Source: Haloferax elongans ATCC BAA-1513 (lineage in GTDB: Archaea; Halobacteriota; Halobacteria; Halobacteriales; Haloferacaceae). From it: DNA of 64,000 nucleotides. Of the stretch, positions 28,789-37,757 are shown piece after piece. The position numbers and the translations under genes are program-made. The stretch's first letter is position 1. The number at the start of each line of letters is the position of its first letter. The notes under the pieces were generated by a model. It was given only the letters and a program-made list of their open reading frames with translations. It was not told the origin of the DNA and ran no database searches. The DNA lies in assembly GCF_000336755.1 (NCBI RefSeq), contig NZ_AOLK01000011.1, positions 265,440 through 329,439 on the forward strand, in the 5' to 3' direction.

Positions 28789-28942
28789 ACTTCCGGCGCT
28801 GCTTCGTTGGGAACACGTCCTGAGGCGCGGGGCGCCGTGCTGACGCGACAAACGGTTCTTATCTCACCCTCAGTTTGACAACTGAATAACACCACTGGAT
28901 TAAATTCTCATAGTCTCAACTCGAAAATAGTCATACTCGTGC

Positions 28943-28966
28943 TGGTGTGTTTCACCAAACACACCA
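28943..28966 (+). promoter_or_regulatory. 10+10 inverted repeat upstream of the purine permease
   Basis: TGGTGTGTTT and AAACACACCA flank CACC, a perfect ten-base inverted repeat about 85 to 107 bases before the permease ATG. It is too far upstream to be a terminator of the permease gene. It could bind the adjacent HTH-PRTase regulator or fold in RNA read through from upstream. Confidence 0.5.
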
Positions 28967-28976
28967 TTTGATGCAC

Positions 28977-28990
28977 GTGTGTGCACACAC
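28977..28990 (+). promoter_or_regulatory. 14-base perfect palindrome near the permease TATA box
   Basis: GTGTGTGCACACAC is a perfect palindrome about 20 bases before a TATA-like GCTTATGTG (29011-29019). It shares the GTGTG/CACAC core with the inverted repeat 11 bases upstream, so both may be sites for one regulator. Confidence 0.5.
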
Positions 28991-29049
28991 TCGGCGCTAT
29001 CGATGGTAATGCTTATGTGTGGAATCGCGGGTATGCTTACTCGTGCATT

Positions 29050-30462
29050 ATGGGGCTCACTGAATCCCTCGCAGATTACTTCGACGTGCATAAACACGGG
29101 TCCTCAGTCGGGACCGAGATTATCGCGGGGATAACGACGTTCCTGACGATGTCGTACATCGTCGTCGTCAACCCGTCGATTCTCGCAGAAAACCCGGATA
29201 TCCCTGGCCTCGATGGCATCGCCATCACGGGCTACACCTTCGGTGAGGTACAGTCGATGCTCGCCGTGGTGACTATCGTTGCGGCGGCTATCGCGACGCT
29301 CGTCATGGCGTTCTACGCCAACCGGCCTTTCGCGCAAGCGCCCGGACTCGGGTTGAACGCGTTCTTCGCGTTCACCGTCGTCGGCGCGCTGGGTATCCCG
29401 TGGCAGACGGCACTCGCCGCCGTCTTCGTCGAGGGACTGCTCTTCATCGCGCTCACCGCTGTGGGCGCGCGTGAAGCCATCATCAAGATATTCCCCCAAC
29501 CGGTCAAGATGGCCGTCGGAACCGGTATCGGTCTGTTCTTGACTATTATCGGACTGCAAGCGATGGGTATCGTCGTCGACGACACTGCGACGCTCATCAC
29601 GCTCGGCAACCTCGCCTCGAATCCGGTCGCCGTCGTCTCTATCGTCGGTCTGTTCGTCACGTTCGCTCTCTACGCGGCGGACATCCCCGGGTCGATTATC
29701 CTCGGTATCGTCTTCACCACCGCTCTTGGGTGGGGACTCACTACCTTTGGCTTCGTTTCCCCCGAGGCTGAACTCGTCGCCGGTTCGTCGCCCGCGACCT
29801 ACGACGTGACTCCGCTCGTCGGCGCGTTCGTCTCCGGGTTCGGAAACGTCGAAGCATTCAGCTTCGCCCTCATCGTCTTCACGTTCTTCTTCGTGGACTT
29901 CTTCGACACTGCCGGGACGCTCGTCGGCGTCGGACAGGTCGCAGGCTTCCTCGACGAGAACGGTGACCTCCCGGACATCGACAAGCCGCTCATGGCTGAC
30001 GCAGTCGGTACCACTGCTGGCGCGATGATTGGAACCTCGACCGTCACGACGTACATCGAATCCGCAACTGGCGTCGAAGAGGGTGGCCGCACGGGTCTCA
30101 CCGCGCTCGTCGTCGCACTTCTCTTCCTCGCCTCGCTCGCGCTCGTCCCCCTCGCGACGGCTGTTCCCCTCTACGCCTCACACATCGCGCTCGTCGTCAT
30201 CGGCGTCGTGATGCTCCAGAACGTCGTCGACATCGACTGGGACGACATCACCAACACGATTCCGGCCGGGATGACCATCCTCGTCATGCCCTTCACGTAC
30301 TCTATCGCCTACGGCATCGCCGCGGGCATCATCTCGTACCCGCTCGTGAAGGTCGCCGCCGGTGACTACGACGACATCAGCGCGGGCCAGTGGGTCCTCG
30401 CCTTCCTGTTCGTCGTCTACTTCGTCGTCCGAACGTCCGGGATGCTTCAGGCGCAGGTCTGA
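29050..30462 (+). CDS. NCS2/AzgA-type purine permease
   Basis: A 470-residue transporter with about 12-14 membrane helices. The N-terminus has the AzgA signature TEIIAGITTFLTMSYIVVVN, followed by FAQAPGLGLNAFFAFT and the second motif FVDFFDTAGTLVGVGQ, and near the end SATGVEEGGRTGLTALV. Members move adenine, guanine or hypoxanthine with protons. Which base is moved here cannot be read. The ATG at 29050 follows a GCTTATGTG element by about 30 bases. A GTG at 28981 in frame is rejected because it lies inside the promoter palindrome. Confidence 0.9.
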   Translation: MGLTESLADYFDVHKHGSSVGTEIIAGITTFLTMSYIVVVNPSILAENPDIPGLDGIAITGYTFGEVQSMLAVVTIVAAAIATLVMAFYANRPFAQAPGLGLNAFFAFTVVGALGIPWQTALAAVFVEGLLFIALTAVGAREAIIKIFPQPVKMAVGTGIGLFLTIIGLQAMGIVVDDTATLITLGNLASNPVAVVSIVGLFVTFALYAADIPGSIILGIVFTTALGWGLTTFGFVSPEAELVAGSSPATYDVTPLVGAFVSGFGNVEAFSFALIVFTFFFVDFFDTAGTLVGVGQVAGFLDENGDLPDIDKPLMADAVGTTAGAMIGTSTVTTYIESATGVEEGGRTGLTALVVALLFLASLALVPLATAVPLYASHIALVVIGVVMLQNVVDIDWDDITNTIPAGMTILVMPFTYSIAYGIAAGIISYPLVKVAAGDYDDISAGQWVLAFLFVVYFVVRTSGMLQAQV

Positions 30463-30592
30463 GGCCGCTTCTCGGACGTTCGTCTCGTCTCGCTCTCGCT
30501 TCCCATCCTACGTTCTGTCTTTTTTGTGCTGGTTGCATCGGCGACACACAGCTCCGCCGCGCTTTTTATATCGGACTCCATAGCAGGCGATG

Positions 30593-30847
30593 ATGTCAAA
30601 CCTCACGCTCTACGAACTCCCTGGCTGTCCGTACTGTGACAAGGTCAAGAACAAACTCTCCGACCTCGACCTGGAGTACGATTCGGTAGAAGTTCCCCGC
30701 GCACACCCAGAACGAACCGAAGTGAAAGAGATTAGCGGCCAGACTGGTGTCCCCGTGCTCGTCGACGAGAAACACGACATCGAGGGGATGCCGGAGTCGA
30801 GCGATATCGTCGAATACCTCGACGAGACCTACGGCTCGGCGTCGTAA
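30593..30847 (+). CDS. Glutaredoxin-like thiol-disulfide protein
   Basis: An 84-residue thioredoxin-fold protein with the redox pair CPYC at residues 12-15 and the cis-proline TGVPVLVDE near residue 52. It fits a glutaredoxin or NrdH-type protein that would be reduced by haloarchaeal gamma-glutamylcysteine or thioredoxin reductase. TTTTTATATC lies about 25 bases upstream, which predicts a leaderless start at one of two adjacent ATG codons (30590 or 30593). I chose the second by spacing. Confidence 0.88.
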   Translation: MSNLTLYELPGCPYCDKVKNKLSDLDLEYDSVEVPRAHPERTEVKEISGQTGVPVLVDEKHDIEGMPESSDIVEYLDETYGSAS

Positions 30848-30892
30848 GCAGACGATTCAGGTCGAATCGTCGCTCTCGACCCGCCTTCGTTC

Positions 30893-31249
30893 TCACTTCG
30901 ATTTTCGGTCCCGCGCAGCCTCGTAGCTCGCCCGAAGCGCATCTTCGAGGTCGCGGACGTGACTCGATTCGACGTGGACAGTTGCCCACGACCCGACGAG
31001 ACGGCCGTTCGCCTCGAAGGGCACGACCTGATGGTGCGACGCCAGTTTTGACCGCTCGTCTTGTGGCAACGACGTGAGCGACACCCCTTGCTCCGACACG
31101 ACGGCGAAGAGCGTCTCGTTGGCTCGGAACGACGGACACCCGAACATCGTCGTCTGCTCGACGTCGGGCCACGAACTCACCACCACCCCCACCGCCGCCG
31201 TAAGCGACGCGACCCGCTCGCGCGCCGCTGTCTCGTCCGACTTCGACAT
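30893..31249 (-). CDS. TfoX-N/YjbR-like small protein
   Basis: A 118-residue protein whose core, TTMFGCPSFRANETLFAVVS followed by EQGVSLTSLPQDER, resembles the TfoX N-terminal or MmcQ/YjbR fold (small alpha/beta domains, often DNA-binding-like, function mostly unknown). It has no adjoining competence genes. The C-terminal helix is basic and amphipathic. It is convergent with the glutaredoxin gene. The family call is by overall pattern and should be considered tentative. Confidence 0.55.
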   Translation of the reverse strand: MSKSDETAARERVASLTAAVGVVVSSWPDVEQTTMFGCPSFRANETLFAVVSEQGVSLTSLPQDERSKLASHHQVVPFEANGRLVGSWATVHVESSHVRDLEDALRASYEAARDRKSK

Positions 31250-31316
31250 ACCCGCGGGTACGCTGGCAGTTACGATAATACCGGAGGTAGCACCCCAGCG
31301 ACGAGATGTCCCGCCG

Positions 31317-32291
31317 TCAGATTTCGGCGGGGTCGCGGGCGCGCTCGCGAATCAGGTCGCGAATCTTGTCGGGGTCGTCGATGGCGGCCAGTTCGTCGCA
31401 ACTGACGATGCCGGTTCCATCGACCGATTCGCGCTTCTGTTTCTCCTTGACGAAGTACACAGAGCGCGTGCGCGTCACCTCGCCGAGAGAGGACATGATT
31501 TGTGCGCGTTTCTCGGCGCTCCGCGTGAACGACGAGTGGCCGGTGAGGACGTTCGTGTGCTTGCGCCGGCCGGAGTCCTCGCTCACTGCCTTGAACGGTG
31601 CGCGCGAGGTTGGGTGGACGGTAAAGCCCGCCTGCGTGAGGATGGAGACGACGTGTTCGTCGTCGGGGTCTGCTGCCGGGTCGTCCGGCGTGGGCTCTGC
31701 GTCGCGAACTTCCTCTGCGCCCGTGAGCACGTCGACCGGGTTCGAAAACGGCCGGTCGAACAGCTCTTCGAGTTGAATGGCCACTTCGATGCTCGCGTTC
31801 ATCCCGTCTTCGTACTTCGAGACGGTGCGGCGCGAGACGCCGAGTTCCTTCGCGAGACGGCCGAGACTCCAGCCGCGTTCCTGTCGTTCTTCGGAGAGGA
31901 TGTCGCCGTCGATGCTCACATAGAGGCCGCCGGGTGCGGCGTAGATGAGTGGCGGGACTCCCTCGACGAACAGGTCCATCGCGGTGTCGGGGTTCAACAC
32001 CGGGACGCCGTGGCGGAAGTAGACGACGCCTGGTTTCAGGTCTTCGTCGCGGGTGCGTAGCCCGACGACCACGGGTGTCGCATCAAGGTACGACCCCAGG
32101 CGTCGCATCTCGGAACCGGTGACGCCGTCGAAGGCGTCGATGTTCCCGAGTATTTTGAGGAGCAACAGGTCCTCACCTCTGCGTGCGGCGAGGTCGAAGC
32201 TCTTGGGCCGGATGGCAATCCGGTCGCTCACGACGAACCCCGCATCTTGGAGCATCGCGGCGATGTTGCCAACCAGCGCTGACCGGGACAT
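31317..32291 (-). CDS. Archaeal HTH (XRE) regulatory protein with nuclease-like N-terminus
   Basis: A 324-residue protein. The N-terminal ~120 residues contain a strand-helix pattern with [19 protein letters not shown], similar to restriction-endonuclease-like folds but without a clear active site. The middle has a cro/XRE HTH ([23 protein letters not shown]) near residues 140-165. The remainder is an acidic linker and an alpha/beta domain. This matches a conserved archaeal family annotated as putative HTH-type transcriptional regulatory protein. The minus-strand promoter CTTTATGGG at about 32312-32320 sits 21-29 bases before 32291, which supports the ATG there over a TTG nine bases upstream. 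Confidence 0.75.
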   Translation of the reverse strand: MSRSALVGNIAAMLQDAGFVVSDRIAIRPKSFDLAARRGEDLLLLKILGNIDAFDGVTGSEMRRLGSYLDATPVVVGLRTRDEDLKPGVVYFRHGVPVLNPDTAMDLFVEGVPPLIYAAPGGLYVSIDGDILSEERQERGWSLGRLAKELGVSRRTVSKYEDGMNASIEVAIQLEELFDRPFSNPVDVLTGAEEVRDAEPTPDDPAADPDDEHVVSILTQAGFTVHPTSRAPFKAVSEDSGRRKHTNVLTGHSSFTRSAEKRAQIMSSLGEVTRTRSVYFVKEKQKRESVDGTGIVSCDELAAIDDPDKIRDLIRERARDPAEI

Positions 32292-32311
32292 AGGGGGCAA
32301 TAAGCGATTCG

Positions 32312-32383
32312 GCCCATAAAGCGTTTTCCCCGTGCGTGGCCCCGATGTCCCCGATTCTCCTGTTCTGCGACGACATTTATATA
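32312..32383. promoter_or_regulatory. Divergent promoters for the HTH regulator and tiaS
   Basis: On the minus strand CTTTATGGG precedes the HTH gene at leaderless spacing. On the plus strand TTTATATA (32376-32383) lies about 51 bases before the tiaS ATG. The two start regions are 60 bases apart and could be coregulated. Confidence 0.5.
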
Positions 32384-32433
32384 GTCGAGTCGGACCCGAA
32401 AGGCGTTACTGCGTTCTTCGGCTAGCTTCGACA

Positions 32434-33702
32434 ATGACCGTCATCGGCCTCGACGACACCGACTCCCGGACGCTCGGGATGTGTACGACGTACCTCGCGA
32501 CGCTCGTCGCCGAGGCCATCGAACAGGAAGGCGGCTCGGTCGAGCGCCTGCTTCTCGTCCGGCTCAACCCCGCGGTCGAACACAAGACGCGCGGAAACGC
32601 CGCGTTAGCCATCCATACCGACGTGCCCGCCGGGACCGCCTTCGACGTTGCGCGGGCCGAACTCGAACGCTGGGCGGTCGTTGACGACGACCGAACGAGT
32701 CCGGGCCTCGTCGTTGCACCGGGGTCGCCCGATACTGTCTCGACTGCCGTCGAGAAGTTCGCCCGCGACGCCGTCCGCGACTTCCACGACACCGACCGCG
32801 CCGTCGAACTCGCGACCGAATCCGGCTTCCTGAGCCAAGGGTGGCACGGTGGTCGCGGACGAATCGGTGCTCTCGCCGCCGTCGGCGCGTGGGCCGCGTT
32901 CGACGAGTGGACGTACGAACACATCTCCTACCGCGAATTCCACCGTTGCGGGACGCCTCGCGAGGTCGACTTCGATTCGGTGTTCGAGGCCGCAGAAGCC
33001 GGCTATCCGAACGCGTGGGATACGGTCGACCGTGTCGAAGGCGAGGCCGTCTGCGTCCCGAACGCACCGGGACCGATTCTCCACGGTATCCGCGGCGACG
33101 ACTCCGAGACAGTTCGGTCGGTCGCCGCCGACATCGCCTCGGAACCCGTGGACCGCTCGGCGACGTTCCTCACCAATCAGGGGACTGATTCCCACCTCCG
33201 AGATGGGGCGCTGTCGGACCTCCAAGACGGGCGGGCGTATCGCGTCACGGGCACCGTCGCTTCTGAACCGGAGACGCGAACCGGCGGTCACGTCTTTTTC
33301 GACCTCTCCGAGGACGATGCGACGATTACCGTGGCCGCGTTCGAACCGACGAAGCGTTTCCGTGACCACGTTCGCTCGCTCCGCGTTGGCGACCGCCTCA
33401 CCGTCTGCGGAGAGGTGACAGACGGGACGCTCAAACTCGAAAAGTTCGCCGTGCGCGACCTCGTTCGCATGGACCTTGCGACGCCGACATGTCAAGGCTG
33501 TGGACGGACGATGAAAAGCGCCGGGCGCAATCAGGGCTATCGCTGCCGCGACTGCGGGACCGATGCACCTGGAAAAGTCGAGACGCCACTCGACAGAGCA
33601 CTCGAAGCGGGGTGGTACGAGGTGCCGCCGTGTGCCCGCCGCCACATTGCGAAACCGCTCGTCCGAGGTGGATTCGACGCACCGACACACCCCGAGCGGT
33701 AA
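32434..33702 (+). CDS. tiaS: tRNA(Ile2) 2-agmatinylcytidine synthetase
   Basis: This 422-residue enzyme attaches agmatine to C34 of tRNA-Ile(CAU) so that it reads AUA, an archaeal-only modification. The opening MTVIGLDDTDSRTLGMCTTY matches the family's kinase-like first domain. HGGRGRIGALAAVGAW and REFHRCGTPREVD follow. An OB-fold comes next (TGTVASEPETRTGGHVFFDL), and then the C-terminal zinc ribbon CQGC...CRDC. Start 32434 is supported by the catalytic N-terminus, since any longer form adds Arg-rich residues over the promoter. Confidence 0.95.
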   Translation: MTVIGLDDTDSRTLGMCTTYLATLVAEAIEQEGGSVERLLLVRLNPAVEHKTRGNAALAIHTDVPAGTAFDVARAELERWAVVDDDRTSPGLVVAPGSPDTVSTAVEKFARDAVRDFHDTDRAVELATESGFLSQGWHGGRGRIGALAAVGAWAAFDEWTYEHISYREFHRCGTPREVDFDSVFEAAEAGYPNAWDTVDRVEGEAVCVPNAPGPILHGIRGDDSETVRSVAADIASEPVDRSATFLTNQGTDSHLRDGALSDLQDGRAYRVTGTVASEPETRTGGHVFFDLSEDDATITVAAFEPTKRFRDHVRSLRVGDRLTVCGEVTDGTLKLEKFAVRDLVRMDLATPTCQGCGRTMKSAGRNQGYRCRDCGTDAPGKVETPLDRALEAGWYEVPPCARRHIAKPLVRGGFDAPTHPER

Positions 33703-33809
33703 CACTGTCCCAACCCGTTCTAACGGGAGACAACGTTATCCCGTGACACGCCTACCGTTTTACCGAGGCGTGATTCGAACGAACGGTCCCACGAGACACC
33801 CCAACTCCT

Positions 33810-35765
33810 ATGTCGCGAGATAGTTCATCCATTCGCGAACGTATCTACGCAACGTTCGCAGACGAGTCGCTCGACTTCGAAGCGTCCGTACAGACGGCAC
33901 TCGAGTTCACTGCCGACTATCTCGGTGTCGAGTACGGCTTTCTGACCCGAATCGAAGACGGACAACAGCGAATACTGCAGGCGGTCGGCTCCCACGAACT
34001 CCTCCAACCCGGTGAGTCGTGTCCACTGGAGCAGGCCTACTGTCGGCGCACGATACAAATCTCGGGGACGCTAAGCGTCCAGGACGCCGCGGTGTCGCCG
34101 GAGGTCTCCACGACAGCCTTCGAAACGTTCGAGCTCGGGTGTTACATCGGCACGAAAGTGGTCGTCGACGGCGAGGTGTACGGCACTGTCTGCTTCGGCG
34201 ACTCGAACTCACGTGGCGAGTCGTTTTCCGAATCCGAGGGCATGCTGGTCGAACTCGTCGGGCAACTGGTCTCTCAGGTACTCGAACGGCGAGCCTATCA
34301 GCAGACGCTCGCAGACCAGAACCGACAGCTCGAAACCGAACGACAGACGTTCGAGGAAATCGCCGAGACGACGTTCGACGTGATTTACCGAATCGACCGC
34401 GGCGGCGTGTTCACCTACGCCTCTTCTTCGGTCGAACGCATCATCGGTTACTCACCCGAGGAACTGGTCGGAACGCCGTTTGCTGAGCATATCTGTGAGT
34501 CGTCGCTTCCGAGAACTGTCGATGCATTCGACCAGCTGCTCGATGGCGAGTCGGTCGAACATCTCGAAATCGAGTTTGAGCGAAAGGGCGGAGAGACGGT
34601 CATCCTCGAAGTCAACGCTCGACCCATCTACAACGGCGGTGACGTCGAACTGATTCAGGGCGTCGCCCGTGACATCACCAATCGCGTCGAACGGGAGCGC
34701 GAACTCCGACTCCAACATCGTGCCCTCGAGGATACGAACGTCGGCATCACCATCGCCGAAGCCGCCGAACCGGAGTTCGTCATCACCTACGCCAACGAGG
34801 CGTTCGAAGCACTGAGCGGCTATTCTCGCGACGAAATTATGGGCCGTCCGTATCGAGACTTCTTCGTCGAGGATGCCGGTCCCGAGGAGGCGGCCGATAT
34901 CCGGGAGGCGCTGGTGTCGGGTGACTCCAGTGTGTTCGACCTACTCGTCACTCGGCAGGACGACACACCTCTCTGGTGTCGGACGTCTATCAGCCCGGTC
35001 ACCGGCGATTTCGACGAAGTGACACACTACGTCGGATTCCACGAAAACGTCACCGAGGAAAAGCGAACTGTCCGCTTGGTGGAACTTCTCAACAGAGTTC
35101 TCAGACACAACTTGCGAAACAGTATGAACGTCATCCTCGGGAACATCGAGTTGTTGAACGACCCGGAGATGTCGTCCATAGCTGTCGGCCGTATCCGTGA
35201 ACGCGGACAGGACTTGGTTCGATTGAGTGAACGCGCTCAGGAACTGAAGCGGTACGCACATCGGGAACGCGACCCCCAACGTCTCGACCCGAAAGAACTC
35301 GTCGCTCGTATCGTCGAGCAACACGAGGAGTCGAACCCACAAGCCACAATCACCGTCGACGTGCAGTCCGACCGCGGTATCTGCGCCGGGAGCGAACTCA
35401 GTCGCGCGCTTTCGGAACTCGTGGCGAACGCGATTTCGCACCACCCAACCGAGTCGGCCCACGTGTCGATATCGGTCGCCGACGCTGGAGACCAGATACG
35501 AATCGAAGTCGTCGACGACGGTGAGGGAGTCTCACCAAGTGAGACCTCGTTCGTTCAGATGGGGCGCGAGACAGATTTAGAGCACGGGAGCAGTATGGGT
35601 CTGTGGCTGGTCAACTGGATTGTCACTCGATACGGCGGGTCGTTCCAAATCGGTCCGGCCGACGAGGACAACCGGGGGACGCGTGCGACGATTCTCGTCC
35701 CGTCTATCGACCCTGAGACCAGTGTCGAAGCGGCAGCGAAGCCATCGACGGCACTCTTCTGGTAA
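33810..35765 (+). CDS. GAF-PAS-PAS sensor histidine kinase
   Basis: A 651-residue cytosolic kinase. GAF (about 20-165, with a Cys-containing GESCPLEQAYCRRTI segment) is followed by a linker coiled coil, PAS1 (about 185-300) and PAS2 (about 305-425). The dimerisation helix with phosphoacceptor His is VLRHNLRNSMNVILG, and the HATPase domain has VDDGEGVSPSE and HGSSMGLWLVNWIVTRYGG. The N box reads ELVANAISHH, a variation on the usual NAxEH. PAS2 has LOV-like flanking motifs (WCRTSISPVTG, HYVGFHENVTEE), but the adduct motif is GRPYRDFFV without cysteine, so it should not be photoactive by the LOV mechanism. No response regulator is adjacent. Confidence 0.9.
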   Translation: MSRDSSSIRERIYATFADESLDFEASVQTALEFTADYLGVEYGFLTRIEDGQQRILQAVGSHELLQPGESCPLEQAYCRRTIQISGTLSVQDAAVSPEVSTTAFETFELGCYIGTKVVVDGEVYGTVCFGDSNSRGESFSESEGMLVELVGQLVSQVLERRAYQQTLADQNRQLETERQTFEEIAETTFDVIYRIDRGGVFTYASSSVERIIGYSPEELVGTPFAEHICESSLPRTVDAFDQLLDGESVEHLEIEFERKGGETVILEVNARPIYNGGDVELIQGVARDITNRVERERELRLQHRALEDTNVGITIAEAAEPEFVITYANEAFEALSGYSRDEIMGRPYRDFFVEDAGPEEAADIREALVSGDSSVFDLLVTRQDDTPLWCRTSISPVTGDFDEVTHYVGFHENVTEEKRTVRLVELLNRVLRHNLRNSMNVILGNIELLNDPEMSSIAVGRIRERGQDLVRLSERAQELKRYAHRERDPQRLDPKELVARIVEQHEESNPQATITVDVQSDRGICAGSELSRALSELVANAISHHPTESAHVSISVADAGDQIRIEVVDDGEGVSPSETSFVQMGRETDLEHGSSMGLWLVNWIVTRYGGSFQIGPADEDNRGTRATILVPSIDPETSVEAAAKPSTALFW

Positions 35766-35801
35766 CGCCCACTCGGTGGCGTGTTCTCGTAGCTTCCCGT
35801 G

Positions 35802-36245
35802 TCACTTCCTGACGACGAGAATCGCCGTGTTCTCGCGACGGTCCACGAACGAACTCCCGGCAGGTGGTTTCACGTCGACGACGAGCGTGCCGTCCTCTCT
35901 GTTTGCGCTGAGTTCGGCTTTGACTGTCGCTGTCGCCGTTCCGTCACCGCCCGTCTTCTCAGCCACGACGTCGTCGAGTTCGGCAGTTCCGGATTTCACG
36001 ACAACCGTCGCTCCTTCGACTGGGTCTCCCTCGTGGTCGACGACGGTGAACGTGATGTCGTGAGTGCCCGGTTCGACGACATCGGGACTCGGCTTGACGT
36101 TGAGTTCCGACGTGGCGAGTCCCTGCACTCCCGAGAGCATATTGAGCATGACGCTCATGCTGGCGACGCCGACGACGAGTGCGACGACGAGACGAACTGG
36201 GAGTCCTTCGATAGCGCGCGTGTCTGACCGGAATGCTTCGAGCAT
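35802..36245 (-). CDS. Membrane-anchored Ig-like domain protein
   Basis: A 147-residue protein: a short cytosolic leader with IEGLPVRLVVALVVGVASMSV as a membrane helix (about 13-33), then a single beta-sandwich domain of the carboxypeptidase-regulatory or bacterial Ig-like type (HDITFTVVDHEGDPVEGATV). The leader plus helix resembles an archaeal pilin-like or N-anchored surface protein. Function unknown. A TTTATATA box on the minus strand at about 36268-36275 is at leaderless spacing from the ATG at 36245. Confidence 0.65.
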   Translation of the reverse strand: MLEAFRSDTRAIEGLPVRLVVALVVGVASMSVMLNMLSGVQGLATSELNVKPSPDVVEPGTHDITFTVVDHEGDPVEGATVVVKSGTAELDDVVAEKTGGDGTATATVKAELSANREDGTLVVDVKPPAGSSFVDRRENTAILVVRK

Positions 36246-36267
36246 GGGCTGTCTGGCCGCGATTTCG

Positions 36268-36276
36268 TATATAAAT
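36268..36276. promoter_or_regulatory. Shared TATA element between two divergent genes
   Basis: TATATAAAT serves as TTTATATA on the minus strand, about 25 bases before the Ig-like protein start. On the plus strand it lies 45-53 bases before the HerA-like gene. One box read in both directions is possible because TATA symmetry is high, and direction would then depend on flanking BRE sequences. Confidence 0.45.
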
Positions 36277-36320
36277 CCTCGTCCGGGGGTTCAAGTCGGA
36301 AGCCGGGACCACGACACCCC

Positions 36321-37400
36321 ATGCACGTTATCGGCCGCGACGCAGACACAGGCGGGCCAGTCTGCAACCTCGGAACGTACCGCGCCCGCGACGGGAGCAC
36401 TGGCGCACCTGTCGGCCTCGACGTAAACCACCCTCACGCGGCGGTCGTCGTCGGCAAACGCGGGAGCGGGAAGTCGCACACGCTCGGCGTCGTCGCCGAA
36501 GGATTGGCCCGCGCCGAGGGTGTTGCACCAATCGTCGTGGACCCGATGGGTGTGTTTTCGGGACTCGAAGCTGCCCCAATCGACGGAACGGTCCATCACG
36601 ACCCGACAGTCCGCGCAAGCTCTCTCCCACCCAGTGCGTGGCCCGACCTCCTTGGACTCGACCCGACTGGCCCGGTTGGGTCGCTCATCTGGCGAGTCGC
36701 TGCCGAGGCTGACTCACTCGCCGAGATGCAGTCGGAAGTCGCCGATGCAGACTCGACGGCCGCCACACGACGGGCTGCCACGAATCACCTCGCACTCGCC
36801 GACTCGTGGGACGTGTTCGGCCAGGATGGGATAGCTGTCTCCGACCTCTGCGGGCCGACACCAGACATACTCGGCCTCTCCGGGATGGACGAGCGTCCTG
36901 CGAGCGCCGTCGTTCGCGTCGTCGCCCGGGGGGTGTACGAGGCACGCATCGAAAGCACGGTGGACCACCTCCCGTGGCTCCTCGTCGACGAGGCGCACGC
37001 GTTCGTCGGGGGTGTCGCCGAACCGGCGCTTCGAACGATTCTCACGCGTGGGCGCGCACCCGGTGTTGGACTCGTTCTCGCAACGCAACGCCCTTCGGCT
37101 CTCCCCGATGTCGCCGTCTCGCAGGCAGACCTCCGAATCGTCCACCGACTCACCGCCGGACCGGACGTGTCAGCGATGGCCGCCGCCGACCCGACGTATC
37201 TCGATTCGAATCTCGCCTCCCGGCTTCCTCGAAAACTGGGCTGTGCGCTCGTCATCGACGACACGACCGAATCAGTTCACGACGTACGCGTCCGCGAGCG
37301 CGACACACCAGACGGCGGAGCGACACCCGTCGCGGTCCCGGAGCACGGCGCGCCACCTGCGTCCGCCCCGACCCACGACGCTTCCGAAACCATGGAGTAG
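36321..37400 (+). CDS. HerA/FtsK-like P-loop ATPase
   Basis: A 359-residue ATPase with Walker A GKRGSGKSHTL, Walker B WLLVDEAHAF and a sensor-type motif LATQRPSALPDVAV. These are the hallmarks of HerA-type helicase/translocase ATPases. The HerA HAS barrel is reduced to a short N-terminus (MHVIGRDADTGGPVCNLGTY), and no NurA nuclease gene is nearby, which differs from the standard herA-nurA repair locus. A paralogue acting on DNA or on secreted substrates is possible. The 3' end is a Pro/Ala/Thr tail. The fluoride exporter genes follow after 21 bases. Confidence 0.8.
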   Translation: MHVIGRDADTGGPVCNLGTYRARDGSTGAPVGLDVNHPHAAVVVGKRGSGKSHTLGVVAEGLARAEGVAPIVVDPMGVFSGLEAAPIDGTVHHDPTVRASSLPPSAWPDLLGLDPTGPVGSLIWRVAAEADSLAEMQSEVADADSTAATRRAATNHLALADSWDVFGQDGIAVSDLCGPTPDILGLSGMDERPASAVVRVVARGVYEARIESTVDHLPWLLVDEAHAFVGGVAEPALRTILTRGRAPGVGLVLATQRPSALPDVAVSQADLRIVHRLTAGPDVSAMAAADPTYLDSNLASRLPRKLGCALVIDDTTESVHDVRVRERDTPDGGATPVAVPEHGAPPASAPTHDASETME

Positions 37401-37421
37401 TCTCTCCGGGTCAGGGTTGGT

Positions 37422-37757
37422 ATGGACCGCTCGGAACTCGCATTGGTCGCCGTCGGTGGCTTTCTCGGTGCGACGCTCCGCTATCTTGTCGGCGTCGCCA
37501 TCCCCGGAACCGGCGGGACGCTCGCGGTGAACGTCCTCGGGAGCTTCGTCCTCGGGGCGTTCATCACCACCGTCTCGTCGCGGCGAGCCCAGTGGCTCTT
37601 CGGGTCGGGAGTCCTCTCCTCGTTTACGACCTACAGCACGTTCGCCGTCCAAACGGCCGGGCTTTCGATGACCGCTGGCGCGCTCAACATCGGCGCGAAC
37701 TACGTCCTCGGCTTCGTCGCTGCCGGGGCTGGTATCGCCCTCGGGAGGCGACGATGA
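37422..37757 (+). CDS. crcB1: Fluoride channel subunit CrcB/Fluc, first copy
   Basis: A 111-residue, four-helix membrane protein of the Fluc family. It has the signature GGFLGATLRYLVG at the first helix and NVLGSFVLGAFIT and FTTYSTFAVQT around the fluoride pore (Asn, Phe-box and Na-site Thr/Ser). It overlaps the second copy by four bases, which supports a heterodimeric channel made from two gene products. Confidence 0.93.
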   Translation: MDRSELALVAVGGFLGATLRYLVGVAIPGTGGTLAVNVLGSFVLGAFITTVSSRRAQWLFGSGVLSSFTTYSTFAVQTAGLSMTAGALNIGANYVLGFVAAGAGIALGRRR

